A DNA stretch of 64,000 nucleotides, taken from NCBI RefSeq assembly GCF_023702125.1, contig NZ_CP098415.1, forward strand, positions 1 to 64,000. Reading direction: 5' to 3'. The translations under genes and the position numbers were made by a program. The stretch is from Halorubrum hochsteinianum. GTDB taxonomy: Archaea; Halobacteriota; Halobacteria; Halobacteriales; Haloferacaceae. Shown here piece after piece: positions 8,981 through 17,868 of this stretch; the first letter of the stretch is position 1; each line of letters opens with the position of its first letter. The notes beneath the pieces are model-generated. The model had not been told where the DNA came from. It did not search any database and was given only the letters and a program-made list of their open reading frames with translations.

Positions 8981-10680
8981 CGCTCGCCCTCCGGGCCGGT
9001 GGCGAGCGGGTCGGCCGCGTCGCCGTCGGTGGTGTCGCTGGCGGTGTCGCCCGCGTCCTCGCGGATCCGGTCGATCGCGGTCAACACGCCGTCCATCTTC
9101 TGTTCGGTCTCCTCGTACTCGGCGGCCGGGTCGGAGTCGGCGACGAGCCCGGCACCGGCCCGCACGCCGACGACCGACTCCTCGCCCGACTCGTCGAGCG
9201 TCGCGGTCCGGATCACGATCGCGAAGTCGGCGTCGCCGGTCCACGCGTAGTAGCCGACGCCGCCGCCGTACGCCTCCCGCGGGGCGGTTTCGAGGTCGTC
9301 GATGATCTCCATCGCCCGCACCTTCGGCGCGCCGGTGAGCGTCCCCGCGGGGAACGTCGCGCGCGTCGCGTCGAACGCGTCGGCGTCGCCCGCGAGCGTC
9401 CCCGTGACGGTCGACTCGATGTGCTGGACGTGGCTGTATTTCAGGACGTTCATGAACTCCTCGACGCGGACCGACCCCGGCTCGGAGACCCGCCGCACGT
9501 CGTTGCGCGCGAGGTCGACGAGCATCGTGTGCTCGGCGCGCTCCTTGCCGTCGGCGAGCATCTCGCCCGCGAGCCGGCGGTCCTCGACGGGGCTCGTCCC
9601 GCGCGGACAGGTCCCCGCGATGGGGTTCGAGACGATCCGGTCGCCCTTCACCGACACGAGCGTCTCCGGGCTGGCACCGACGACGGTCCGGTCGTCGTGG
9701 CGCAGGACGTACATGTACGGCGAGGGGTTCACGTCGCGGAGCGCCGCGTACAGCCCGAGCGGGTCCGCCTCGCCGCGCAGTTCGCGGCTCCGCGAGATCA
9801 CGCCCTGATAGATCTCGCCGTCGAGGACGTGCCGCTTCGCGGTCCGGACGGCCTCCTCGTACTCCTCGCGGGGGTCCGCGGTCTCCTCGCGCACCCGGAC
9901 GCCGTCCGGGTCCGGTGACGCGGCCTCGCGCAGTTCGGTCGCGACGCGCTCGGCCTCGTCGACTAGGTCGTCGTACACCGCCGCCGGGTCGTCGTCGACG
10001 CCGATCACCGGCGTGAACACGAGTTCGGCGCTGTCCTCCTTCTCGTCGAAGACGACGGTCCGGGTGGTCAGGGCGAACTCCGCGTCCGGGAACTCGGTCT
10101 CCGGGCGGTCGACGCCCACCTCCTCCAGCCAGATGTCGTAGACGGCCTCGTACGCGAGGAACCCGACGAAGCCGCCCGAGAGGATCTGGCGGTCGGTGTC
10201 GGGGAACCCGCGCAGGCTCACGTCCGGGAAGGCGGCCCGGATCCGGTCGACCGCGTCGCCGGCGTCGGGACCGAGGCCCGGTGCCGACGCCGCGTCGTCC
10301 CCGGCGTCCGGGTCGCCGACGAACTCGGCGGCCGGACCGAGTTCCGTCACCTCCGTGCGGTCCGGGTGGACCGAGACGACCGCCTCCGGGTCGTAGCCGA
10401 CGAACGAGTAGCGGGCGTGTCGGTCCGCTTTCCCGCCGGAAGTGAACGCGCCGTCGGGGTCGCTGGAGGCGACCTTCTCGCCGGACTCCAAGAGGAACCC
10501 GTACGGGCCGTCGCCGACGAGGGTCGCGTACGCCGCGAGCGGCGTCACGTCGGCGTCGATCGAGACCGAGGCGCGGACCACGACCGGCTTCTCGGCGTCC
10601 GCGGCGAGGTCGACGAACTCGGCCTTCGAGCGGTCCAGCGAGGGGGCGGAACCGTCGGGATCCGCGTCGGGGTCGCTCAT
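8977..10680 (-). CDS. trpE: anthranilate synthase component I
   Basis: 567-aa chorismate-utilising enzyme that forms anthranilate with TrpG. The C-terminal catalytic domain has ISRSRELRGEADP, SPETLVSV, PIAGTCPRGT, the LVDLARNDVRR signature, and AGTLTGAPKVRAMEII. The N-terminal domain contains LLESGEK, close to the LLES motif of the tryptophan-feedback site in other TrpE proteins, so allosteric inhibition is likely. The start is the ATG at 10680, overlapping the trpF stop by 4 bases. There are acidic low-complexity extensions at both ends. Confidence 0.95.
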   Translation of the reverse strand: MSDPDADPDGSAPSLDRSKAEFVDLAADAEKPVVVRASVSIDADVTPLAAYATLVGDGPYGFLLESGEKVASSDPDGAFTSGGKADRHARYSFVGYDPEAVVSVHPDRTEVTELGPAAEFVGDPDAGDDAASAPGLGPDAGDAVDRIRAAFPDVSLRGFPDTDRQILSGGFVGFLAYEAVYDIWLEEVGVDRPETEFPDAEFALTTRTVVFDEKEDSAELVFTPVIGVDDDPAAVYDDLVDEAERVATELREAASPDPDGVRVREETADPREEYEEAVRTAKRHVLDGEIYQGVISRSRELRGEADPLGLYAALRDVNPSPYMYVLRHDDRTVVGASPETLVSVKGDRIVSNPIAGTCPRGTSPVEDRRLAGEMLADGKERAEHTMLVDLARNDVRRVSEPGSVRVEEFMNVLKYSHVQHIESTVTGTLAGDADAFDATRATFPAGTLTGAPKVRAMEIIDDLETAPREAYGGGVGYYAWTGDADFAIVIRTATLDESGEESVVGVRAGAGLVADSDPAAEYEETEQKMDGVLTAIDRIREDAGDTASDTTDGDAADPLATGPEGER

Positions 10681-11321
10681 GCCAGCTCCATCTCCCGGCC
10701 CGCGTTGGCGACGAAGCGGGCCACCGCGTTGTGGTCCTTCCGACCCCCCTCTATCTCGACGCCCGAGGCGACGTCGACCGCGAAGGGGTCGGCGACGCGC
10801 ACCGCCTCCGCGACCGTGTCGGCCGTGAGGCCGCCCGCCAGCACGACGGGCGTGGTGAGCCGGGCGGCGAGCTCGCCGGTCGCGCGCCAGTCGTGCGTCT
10901 CGCCCGTGCCGCCCGCGCCCGAGTCGTCGGTGGAGTCGACCACCAGCGCGTCGACCGCGCCGTCGAACTCCTCCGCGCGGGCCGGGTCGTCGGCGTCGAC
11001 CGTGAGCAGCACCTTTCGCTCCGTCTCGGCGCGGACGTACCGCAGTTCGTCGACGGTCCACTCGCCGTGGAGCTGGATCGCGTCCGGCGCGACCGTCCGG
11101 GCCAGCTCGACCGCGCGCTCGGCCGATTCGGGCATCGTCACGAGCGTCGCCGTGACGAACGCCGGGACGTCGGCGAGCAGCTCGGCGGCCGTCGCCGGGT
11201 CGACCTCGCGCGGCGAGTCGACCGGGGTCTCCGTTATCACGCCGACCGCGTCCGCCCCGGCCTCGACCGCGGCGCGGAGGTCTGCCTCGTTGGTTATCCC
11301 GCAGATCTTCACCCGCGCCAT
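10677..11321 (-). CDS. trpF: phosphoribosylanthranilate isomerase
   Basis: 214-aa TIM-barrel enzyme converting phosphoribosylanthranilate to CdRP. The N-terminal KICGITNEADLRAAVEAGADAVG carries the catalytic Cys; later IQLHGE, LVVDST and the phosphate-binding LAGGLTADTVAEAV and VDVASGVEIEGGRKD are typical. The start ATG at 11321 shares one base with the trpD stop codon (TCA on the plus strand at 11321-11323), and the gene overlaps trpE by 4 bases, so all four trp genes are packed without gaps. Confidence 0.95.
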   Translation of the reverse strand: MARVKICGITNEADLRAAVEAGADAVGVITETPVDSPREVDPATAAELLADVPAFVTATLVTMPESAERAVELARTVAPDAIQLHGEWTVDELRYVRAETERKVLLTVDADDPARAEEFDGAVDALVVDSTDDSGAGGTGETHDWRATGELAARLTTPVVLAGGLTADTVAEAVRVADPFAVDVASGVEIEGGRKDHNAVARFVANAGREMELA

Positions 11322-12370
11322 CAGTCGTCGTCCTCCGCGGTCACGCCGGATCCCCCCTCGACCGGTTCGCCGTCGCCGCACAGCGCCGCGAACTTCTCGC
11401 CGGCCGCGCCGGAGTCGATCGCCTCGGCGGCGCGCTCGACCCCCGCCGCGAGCGACTCGGCCTCGCCGGCGACGTAGATGGCCGCGCCCGCGTTCGCCAA
11501 GATCAGGTCCCGCTTCGGTCCCGTGACGGAGCCGTCGACGATCCCGCGCAGGTCGTCGGCGTTCTCCTCGGGAGTCCCGCCCGCGACCGCCTCGATGGGC
11601 GCGCGGTCGAGTCCGAGGTCCTCCGGCGCGATCGTGAACTCGGTGACCTCCTCGCCGTCGACCTCGGCGGCGACCGTGTCGTCGTGGATCCCGATCTCGT
11701 CCATCCCCGCGCCGTGGACGACCAGCGCGCGCTCGACCGGCATGTGCGCGAGCGACCGCGCGATCACCGGCACGAGGTCCGGGTCGTACACGCCGAGCAC
11801 CTGCGCGTCGGCCCCGGCGGGGTTGGTGAGCGGCCCGAGGACGTTGAAGATCGTTCGTATCCCCAGTTCCTTTCGCGGGCCGATGACGGCCTTCATCGCC
11901 GGGTGGAACACGGGCGCGAGCATGAACCCGATCCCGTCCGACTCGATCGCCGCCTCGACGGCCGGGGGCTCGGCCTCGACGTCGGCCCCCGCGACCTCCA
12001 GCACGTCGGCGCTCCCGGAGGAGGAGGAGACCGAGTAATTGCCGTGTTTGGCGATCGGCACGCCCGCGCCCGCCGCGACGATCGCGGCGGTCGTCGACAC
12101 GTTGATCGTGTCGTAGTCGTCGCCGCCGGTCCCGCAGGTGTCGACGAGCGGCTCTCGGTCCGGCTCGATCGTTCGGGCGGCGTCCCGCATCCCCTGCGCG
12201 AACCCGGCGATCTCCGCCTCGGTCTCGCCCTTCGTGCGGAGCGCGGCGAGCAGCGCGCCGATCTGCGCCTCCGTGGCGTCCTCGAAGACGAGCCGCGCGG
12301 CCTCGCGCGCCTCCTCGACAGTCAGATCCGCCCCGTCCGTCACGCGCTCGACCGTGTCGTTGAGATTCAT
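11321..12370 (-). CDS. trpD: anthranilate phosphoribosyltransferase
   Basis: 349-aa TrpD, which joins anthranilate to PRPP. The PRPP site DTCGTGGDDYDTINVSTTAA is near residue 80, followed by AKHGNYSVSSSSGSADVLE and FNVLGPLTNPA. The start is MNLNDTVERV at 12370. The frame continues 29 codons upstream, but that stretch covers the promoter boxes and is not protein-like. First gene of trpDFEG, the same order as reported for one of the two trp clusters of Haloferax. trpCBA is not in this window. Confidence 0.95.
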   Translation of the reverse strand: MNLNDTVERVTDGADLTVEEAREAARLVFEDATEAQIGALLAALRTKGETEAEIAGFAQGMRDAARTIEPDREPLVDTCGTGGDDYDTINVSTTAAIVAAGAGVPIAKHGNYSVSSSSGSADVLEVAGADVEAEPPAVEAAIESDGIGFMLAPVFHPAMKAVIGPRKELGIRTIFNVLGPLTNPAGADAQVLGVYDPDLVPVIARSLAHMPVERALVVHGAGMDEIGIHDDTVAAEVDGEEVTEFTIAPEDLGLDRAPIEAVAGGTPEENADDLRGIVDGSVTGPKRDLILANAGAAIYVAGEAESLAAGVERAAEAIDSGAAGEKFAALCGDGEPVEGGSGVTAEDDD

Positions 12371-12397
12371 TGTGTCCACCGATGTAGTATTCCGCGT

Positions 12398-12428
12398 TGT
12401 GATGTACAAGTATGTACACCAATTTAAC
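12398..12428 (-). promoter_or_regulatory. trpDFEG promoter with two TGTACA operator boxes
   Basis: TGTACA occurs at 12403-12408 and again at 12413-12418; the hexamer is itself palindromic and the copies are 10 bases apart, one helical turn. On the minus strand a TTAAATT TATA-like box lies at about 12421-12427, placing transcription start near 12398 with a leader of about 28 nt. The boxes therefore sit between TATA and start, where a repressor would block polymerase. TGTACA is the reported TRP-box consensus of TrpY in Methanothermobacter; its use here is an inference. Confidence 0.65.
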
Positions 12429-12538
12429 GCTGTCGTCGACGCGGGAACAGATGTCACGGGGCGGGGAGCGGGGGAGAAGCGAGCGCGATCGAGCGGGGAG
12501 ACCGAACGCGTGAACTGCCGGAAAGCGCCGTCGCGCCG

Positions 12539-13243
12539 CTACTCAGCGTCGAGCGCGGTCGACCCGTCGGCCTCGACGACGACGACCGGGACCTCGGCGT
12601 CGCCGACGACCGTGTCGGTCGTGGAGCCGAAGACGAACCGGCCGACCGTCCCGGTCGTGGGCGCGCCGACGACGACCAGGTCGTAGTAGGGGGACTGCTC
12701 GACGATCGCGCCCGCCGCGGTCCGGTCCTCGACGAGCCACCGGTCGGCGCGGTCGAAGCCGCCGAGGCGCGACTCGGCCGCGTCGAGGAGTCGCTCGCCG
12801 GCCGCGGCGTAGTCGGTGTCGCTCGCGTCGTCCGGGGCGACGGCGGTTCCGGTCGCGTCGTCGCTCGGGCCGGCGTCGGCGAGCGCCGCGTCGGAGGGGA
12901 CGACGTGAAACAGTTCGAGCCACGCGCCCGTCGCGGCCGCGATCTTTCTCGCGGCGTCGACGGTGGCTCCGGAGTGGGGCCCGGGACCGACGGCGACGAG
13001 GACCGAGGAGACGCGGTCGGGCCGCTCCGCCCGCTCCGCGCCGTTCAGCGTCACGTCGGCCGCGGCCGGGACGTCGCTCGCGTCGTCGACCGCGGGTCCG
13101 ATCACTGAGTCGCCGACCGCGAGCGGATCGGCGGCAGCGGCGGACCCGCCGCTCGCCGTCGAGTCGCTCGATCCGCCGCGAGCACCGCCGTTCGGGGTTC
13201 CGCCCTTCCGGGCGCTCCCGCCGTCGGCGTCGCTCCCGTTCAT
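12539..13243 (-). CDS. UspA-domain universal stress protein with long N-terminal extension
   Basis: 234-aa protein. A UspA-like alpha/beta domain spans about residues 78-232: VSSVLVAVGPGPHSGATV at its start and the ATP-loop-like GAPTTGTVGRFVFGSTTDTVV near the end, a variant of the GX2GX9G(S/T) signature. The first 77 residues are Gly/Ser/Ala/Asp-rich and probably disordered. It is monocistronic downstream of, and divergent from, trpD. Nucleotide binding is plausible; the partner is unknown. Confidence 0.75.
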   Translation of the reverse strand: MNGSDADGGSARKGGTPNGGARGGSSDSTASGGSAAAADPLAVGDSVIGPAVDDASDVPAAADVTLNGAERAERPDRVSSVLVAVGPGPHSGATVDAARKIAAATGAWLELFHVVPSDAALADAGPSDDATGTAVAPDDASDTDYAAAGERLLDAAESRLGGFDRADRWLVEDRTAAGAIVEQSPYYDLVVVGAPTTGTVGRFVFGSTTDTVVGDAEVPVVVVEADGSTALDAE

Positions 13244-13343
13244 ACGCGAACGTCTGACGCTCGTCAGATAAATCCCGTTGGTTCCGCGCGCGTCCCGGGC
13301 GAGCGTCGGCTCCTCGCGGCCCGGATCCGAGGGGGTTCGAGCG

Positions 13344-14633
13344 TTACTCCCGGAAGAACTCCTCGCGCTCGAACGGCTCCGCTTCCCCTTCGACCGCGAG
13401 CACGTCGAGCGCGGTCACCTCGGCACCGACGCCGAGCAGGCCCGCGAGGCTCGGCTCCGTCCGGCCCTCGTCGCCCGAGATCAGCTCCTTGATGTAGAGG
13501 CCGCCCTCCCCGCGGATCTCGACAGTGGCGCGGCGAGGGTCGCCGTCCTCCGGCTCCGCGGTCGCCTCGTACACGTCGCGCTCGCGCGTCATGCTCGCGC
13601 GCCGGTGGTCCACCCGGTTCGGCGTGTACTGCTCGACGGTCGCCCCCTCCAGTTCGGCGACCGTGTCGGCGAGGGCGTCCGGGTCGACGTCGGCGTCGAA
13701 GCTCACCTGCGCGCGGTAGCGCTTGCCGGCGTCGTGCTCTTTCACGCGCTCGACCATGTCGTAGGTCGCGAGCCGGAGGCCCTCGACCTCGACCGCGCCG
13801 TCGGCGAACGCGTTGATGTCGGCCTGGAGGCGGTCGGTGTCGACGCGCCGCCGGCGCGGCTCCTCGATCTCGACCACGAACGGTCGTCCGGTGCCGAGCA
13901 TGAGCGCGTCCACGTCCTCGCGGCCCGCGCCGTGGAACGTCGCCTCCGTCCCGTCCATCACGTCCTCGACGACCGGCGCGGTGTACTCCTCGACGCTGTC
14001 GTCGTAGAGGTAGCCGGAGCCGCCGCAGTGGTCGCAGGGGTCCGCGCCCTGTCGCCCCGACCCCTTACACTCCCGGCAGGGCCACTCCGTCTGCGGGATG
14101 TCGCGCTCCATCTTCCGGTACCGGCCGTAGACGAACGTCGAGTTCACCTTCGCGTCGACCTCGTCTTCCGCGAGGTCGATCGTGAACTGGACATCCGGGC
14201 GGTCGAACGAGACCTCGGCGTCGGTGAGCCGACCGACCCGCTTGCCGACCTCGCGGTTGAACTCCGACTTGAACGGCTCGCCCGCGTCCTCGTCGAGGCC
14301 GGCGTCGGCACGGAGCAGCGCCTCGTTCTCCTCGATCAGCGGCGGCGGCCGCGTGCCGACGTTGTACGTGGCGAACTCGACGCCCTCGACCGCCTCGGCG
14401 GCGCGTTCGGCCCACTCGTCGAACTCTGTACAGCGGCCCTCGCACACCCAGCAGTCCGCCGTCTCGACCGGCTCGTGGTCCTCGTCGTCGCGCAGCGCGA
14501 GCGACACGCGGAGCGCCGAGCCGCGCTCGGCGTTCGACAGCCCGAAGCTCCGGTCCGCGACGAGTCGGCCGAGGCAGGCGTCGCACACCGGGCCGGTGTC
14601 GGTCGCGCGCGCCGCGACGTCGAGTACGTCCAT
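13344..14633 (-). CDS. pus10: tRNA pseudouridine(54/55) synthase Pus10
   Basis: 429-aa archaeal Pus10, which makes pseudouridine at positions 54 and 55 of the tRNA T-arm. N-terminal THUMP-like region with zinc-type cysteines (CDACLGR, then CWVCEGRC). Catalytic region includes HGAGREDVDALMLGTGRPFV with the catalytic Asp, and the C-terminal part has KEHDAGKRYRAQV and EGGLYIKELISGD. A CRECKGSG...CDHCGGSG pair at about residues 185-207 looks like half of a DnaJ-type zinc finger inserted before the catalytic core. Diverges from nth. Confidence 0.9.
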   Translation of the reverse strand: MDVLDVAARATDTGPVCDACLGRLVADRSFGLSNAERGSALRVSLALRDDEDHEPVETADCWVCEGRCTEFDEWAERAAEAVEGVEFATYNVGTRPPPLIEENEALLRADAGLDEDAGEPFKSEFNREVGKRVGRLTDAEVSFDRPDVQFTIDLAEDEVDAKVNSTFVYGRYRKMERDIPQTEWPCRECKGSGRQGADPCDHCGGSGYLYDDSVEEYTAPVVEDVMDGTEATFHGAGREDVDALMLGTGRPFVVEIEEPRRRRVDTDRLQADINAFADGAVEVEGLRLATYDMVERVKEHDAGKRYRAQVSFDADVDPDALADTVAELEGATVEQYTPNRVDHRRASMTRERDVYEATAEPEDGDPRRATVEIRGEGGLYIKELISGDEGRTEPSLAGLLGVGAEVTALDVLAVEGEAEPFEREEFFRE

Positions 14634-14680
14634 ACGCCCACCAGCGCGGCGCGTGGTAACTGTCTTACTACTCGGCGGGG

Positions 14681-14740
14681 GCGCGGCTTTCGATCCGGGA
14701 AGCGGACGCGCGGCTTTCGATCCGGGAAGCGGACGCGCGC
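14681..14740. repeat. 27-bp tandem repeat, two copies plus a few bases
   Basis: A 27-bp unit beginning GCGCGGCTTTCGATCC occurs exactly twice, at 14681-14707 and 14708-14734, followed by a partial GCGCGC. It lies in the 146-bp gap between the divergent pus10 and nth genes, so it may contain promoter elements of either gene or be a recent slippage duplication. No protein is encoded. Confidence 0.9.
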
Positions 14741-14779
14741 AGTCGGATCGTTCAATGTCGCCCGGACGGAGGTGTTCGT

Positions 14780-15463
14780 ATGGGAACGCCGCTCGATCCG
14801 AGAGAGGAGCAGGTCGCCGAGGTCTTGGACCGGCTCTACGAGGAGTACCCCGACTCGACCATCTCGCTCAACTACTCGAACCGGCTGGAGCTGCTGATCG
14901 CCGTGATCCTCTCCGCGCAGTGCACCGACGAGCGCGTGAACGCGGTGTGCGCCGACCTGTTCGAGACGTACGAGACGCCCGAGGAGTACGCGAACGCGCC
15001 TCAAGAGGAGCTGGCGGAGGCGATCAACTCGATCACCTACTACAACAACAAGGCGAAGTACATCCGCTCGGCGTGCGCGGACATCGCGGAGGAACACGAC
15101 GGCGAGGTGCCGGACACGATGTCGGAGCTGACGGATCTGGCGGGCGTGGGCCGCAAGACCGCAAACGTCGTCCTCCAGCACGGCCACGACGTCGTCGAGG
15201 GCATCGTCGTCGACACCCACGTCCAGCGGCTCACGCGTCGGCTGGGAATCACCGAGGAGGAGCGACCGGAGGCGATCGAACGGGACCTGCTTGATATCGT
15301 CCCCGAGAGCGACTGGCAGCAGTTCACGCACCTCATGATCGACCACGGCCGCGCGACGTGCACCGCGATCAACCCCGACTGCGCGGACTGCGTCCTCGCC
15401 GACCTGTGCCCCTCCGAGAAGGGCGACGGCGACGTGGACTTAGCGAGCGGCGAGGCGTGGTAG
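14780..15463 (+). CDS. nth: endonuclease III
   Basis: 227-aa bifunctional DNA glycosylase/AP lyase for oxidised pyrimidines. The helix-hairpin-helix LAGVGRKTANVVL carries the catalytic Lys near residue 124; the catalytic Asp is in VVDTHVQRL near 142. The C-terminal iron-sulfur loop is intact, with Cys spacing C-X6-C-X2-C-X5-C (ending CVLADLC). Length is normal for the family. A short acidic tail follows the cluster. Confidence 0.95.
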   Translation: MGTPLDPREEQVAEVLDRLYEEYPDSTISLNYSNRLELLIAVILSAQCTDERVNAVCADLFETYETPEEYANAPQEELAEAINSITYYNNKAKYIRSACADIAEEHDGEVPDTMSELTDLAGVGRKTANVVLQHGHDVVEGIVVDTHVQRLTRRLGITEEERPEAIERDLLDIVPESDWQQFTHLMIDHGRATCTAINPDCADCVLADLCPSEKGDGDVDLASGEAW

Positions 15464-15561
15464 GCGAGGGGGACCGATAGCGTTCGGCGGCAGTACTTAA
15501 AGGGCCCTCGGATGGTGGGAACCGGTCGAATCCGTCTCGCGGAGGGGAACCCGCTTCTCGG

Positions 15562-15569
15562 TTTATATA
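15562..15569 (+). promoter_or_regulatory. TATA box of the DoxX-family gene
   Basis: TTTATATA at 15562-15569 is the strongest TATA box in this part of the window. Start of transcription is expected near 15592, about 13 bases before the ATG at 15605. The leader has GAGGAGAG just before the start codon, a possible Shine-Dalgarno. Confidence 0.7.
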
Positions 15570-15604
15570 CTGAACCGGCGTATCCGTAAGTGAGGAGAGA
15601 CACT

Positions 15605-16159
15605 ATGTCCACCAAAAACACAAACGAGTTCGGCGGGGAGTTCGGCGGCGTCACGCTGTTGGGGAAGGCGCACTCGCTGTCGGCGCTGTTCATCGTCCTG
15701 CTCCGGGCGACAATCGGCGGGATGATCCTGTTCGCCGGCCTCGGGAAGGTCTCCGAGTGGCCGTTCGACGCCGCGGGCTACCTCGCGAACATCGACCCCG
15801 CGAGCCCGGTCAGCGGGCTGTACGCCGCGATGGCGTCGAACGCGGCGCTGATGGAGATAGTCAACGTCGTGGTCCCGGTCACGCAGCTGCTCATCGGGGC
15901 CGCGCTCATCGCCGGGGCGTTCGTCCGGCTGGCCGCGCTCGGCGGCGCGATGCAGATGCTGCTGTTCTACCTCGGCGGGTGGAGCGGCGAGGCGCTCGCG
16001 CTGTTCGACTCGACGCTCGTCTACGCGGTCGTGTTCCTCACGGTCGCCGCGTTCGGCGCGGGCCGCGTCCTCGGACTGGACGCCTACATCGAGCGGATCG
16101 AGGTCGGCGGGCAGGCGCTCGTCGAGAAGTTCCCCCGGCTCCGCTACGTCCTCGGCTGA
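15605..16159 (+). CDS. DoxX-family membrane protein
   Basis: 184-aa protein with four TM segments (about residues 27-47, 85-105, 110-130 and 135-155), with the RATIGGMILFAGLGKVSEWPF start typical of DoxX. DoxX proteins are membrane subunits or partners of quinone-linked oxidoreductases; the specific role here is unknown. ATG at 15605 chosen because it follows the TATA box and a GGAG sequence. Confidence 0.85.
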   Translation: MSTKNTNEFGGEFGGVTLLGKAHSLSALFIVLLRATIGGMILFAGLGKVSEWPFDAAGYLANIDPASPVSGLYAAMASNAALMEIVNVVVPVTQLLIGAALIAGAFVRLAALGGAMQMLLFYLGGWSGEALALFDSTLVYAVVFLTVAAFGAGRVLGLDAYIERIEVGGQALVEKFPRLRYVLG

Positions 16160-16300
16160 ACGAGGGGAAGGCGGCGTGAAAAGCGTCGGTGCGACGACGT
16201 GCGGCCGCGTGCCGCCGGCTCGTTTTCCTACCGGATCAAGTGGGATCGTGTCCGCGTGTCTCGTCTGAGCTACCGAAGGTTGCGACCGCGGCGGCGGGTC

Positions 16301-16738
16301 TCACTCGTCGGCGATGCGGACCGTCAGAACGGGGATCGGTGACTGCCGGACGACCCGCTCCGCGATGGAGCCGATCAGGTAGCGGTCGATCCCCGTTCTG
16401 CCGTGGGTCCCCATCACGATGACGTCGACGGCGGCCGCGTCCGCGTAGTCGAGGATCTCGGCGTGAGGGACGCCCGACTCGACGTGGCGCTCGACGGCGA
16501 CGTCGTCCGGCAGGGCGTCGGCGGCGGCGTCGACCGCCCGCTCGGCGCGCTCGCGCTCGGCGTCCTCCCAGGTCTCGGTTCCTAGGCCCATGGTCGGGCC
16601 CTCGAATCGGTTCCGCGTGTCGACGACCGACAGCGCGTGGACCGTCGCGTCGTACCGCCGGGCGAGCGAGCCGACGTGCTCGGCGACCGTCGACGTGCCG
16701 TCGCTTCCGTCGGTCGGCAAGAGCAGGTGGTCGTACAT
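16301..16738 (-). CDS. universal stress protein UspA
   Basis: 145-aa single-domain USP of standard length. N-terminal YDHLLLPTDGSDGT with the ATP-contacting Asp, and C-terminal MGTHGRTGIDRYLIGSIAERV, a clean GX2GX9GS nucleotide-binding signature. It starts 26 bases after the end of the TSUP transporter gene on the same strand, so the two are probably cotranscribed, as is common for USPs next to transporters. Confidence 0.9.
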   Translation of the reverse strand: MYDHLLLPTDGSDGTSTVAEHVGSLARRYDATVHALSVVDTRNRFEGPTMGLGTETWEDAERERAERAVDAAADALPDDVAVERHVESGVPHAEILDYADAAAVDVIVMGTHGRTGIDRYLIGSIAERVVRQSPIPVLTVRIADE

Positions 16739-16764
16739 GTGTGTGGATTGTGTGTCCGCCCGTA

Positions 16765-17868
16765 TCAGATCCCGGCCCCGCCCGCCATCAGGAACAGCGC
16801 GACCGAGATGGTGGCGAAGAGGGCGGCGACGCCCTTCTGGATGGTTCCGGCGTCGAGCGCGTTCGAAACGTACGGAGCGATCTGTCCGCCGGTGACCGTC
16901 GCGGGGACCGTGAACACCACCATGTTCCACGGCGTCGAGGCGAGGCTCAGCGAGTGGACCCCGCCGACGCCGAACGCGCCGAGTATCGTCCCGCCGAAGA
17001 CGTGGACGAGCGAGGCGAGAATCGCCGTCGTCGCGACGATGATGTGGTTGGTTCCGATCGCGACTCGGGTGGGGACCCCGGTCCGGAGCTGGGAGATGAT
17101 CCCGAGTTCGCCGCTTCCGAAGCCGGCCAACCCCTGAAACGTCCCGCCGACGCTGTAGTTGGCGAACCGTTCGAGGTATCCCGACCAGGAGTACTCGTAC
17201 GTGTCGCCCTCGCGGTCGACCCGGGTGACTTTACCTCCCTCGGTCGCGTCAACGCCCGCGGGACCGAGCTTCCCATCGTCGTCCGGGAGCTCCGCCGCCG
17301 GACCGCCGTCGGTCGCGACGGCGTCGTCGGTCTCGTCCGGCTCACCGTGACCGATGTCGGCCTTGAGCATCAGGTAGCCCGCGACGAGCAGCGCCGCGCC
17401 GAGCGCCGCGTGGAACAGCGGCTCCGGAATAAAAAAGGAGAGCAGGGCCCCGGCAATGACGAACGGGACGCTTCCGGCGACGATCGTCAGGGCGAGCCGT
17501 CGGTCGACCAGTCCGTACTGGATGAACGCGATCGACGACGCCGAGAGACCGAACGACTCGCTGATCAGTCCCACCTTCACGAGCGTCTCCGGAGTGAGCG
17601 TCTCCCCCGCCAGAAGCGGGAAGATGAAGATCAGGAACGGCACGAAAAGCGCCGATCCGCTGATCCCGACCGTGTTGACGGTCGTCGCTCCCAGCAGAAA
17701 GAAGGGGAACAGCCACCAGTACTCCAGCCAGTAGCCCGTCCCGCTGCCCCCACCGGTGGGCGCGGCGAACAGGACCAAGGCCACGAACACCGCCGGCGCC
17801 GCGAAGACGAATATGTGCTGATACTTCAGGAACGACTTCTGGAGTCGTTGCGATCGGGTTGCGCTCAT
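16765..17868 (-). CDS. TSUP (TauE/SafE) family anion exporter
   Basis: 367-aa membrane protein of the sulfite/sulfonate exporter family. Eight or so TM segments in two repeats: the first has FLLGATTVNTVGISGSALFVPF, and the second has YSVGGTFQGLAGFGSGELGI. Between them is an unusually long acidic soluble loop (about residues 172-230). The N-terminal 15 residues are basic. It is followed by a USP gene on the same strand. The substrate (sulfite, sulfonate or another small anion) cannot be decided from sequence. Confidence 0.85.
   Translation of the reverse strand: MSATRSQRLQKSFLKYQHIFVFAAPAVFVALVLFAAPTGGGSGTGYWLEYWWLFPFFLLGATTVNTVGISGSALFVPFLIFIFPLLAGETLTPETLVKVGLISESFGLSASSIAFIQYGLVDRRLALTIVAGSVPFVIAGALLSFFIPEPLFHAALGAALLVAGYLMLKADIGHGEPDETDDAVATDGGPAAELPDDDGKLGPAGVDATEGGKVTRVDREGDTYEYSWSGYLERFANYSVGGTFQGLAGFGSGELGIISQLRTGVPTRVAIGTNHIIVATTAILASLVHVFGGTILGAFGVGGVHSLSLASTPWNMVVFTVPATVTGGQIAPYVSNALDAGTIQKGVAALFATISVALFLMAGGAGI

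Noticed and set aside
12371-12457. 29-codon N-terminal extension of TrpD
   Set aside because: It covers the TATA box and TGTACA boxes and is not conserved-looking; the ATG at 12370 is the proper start.
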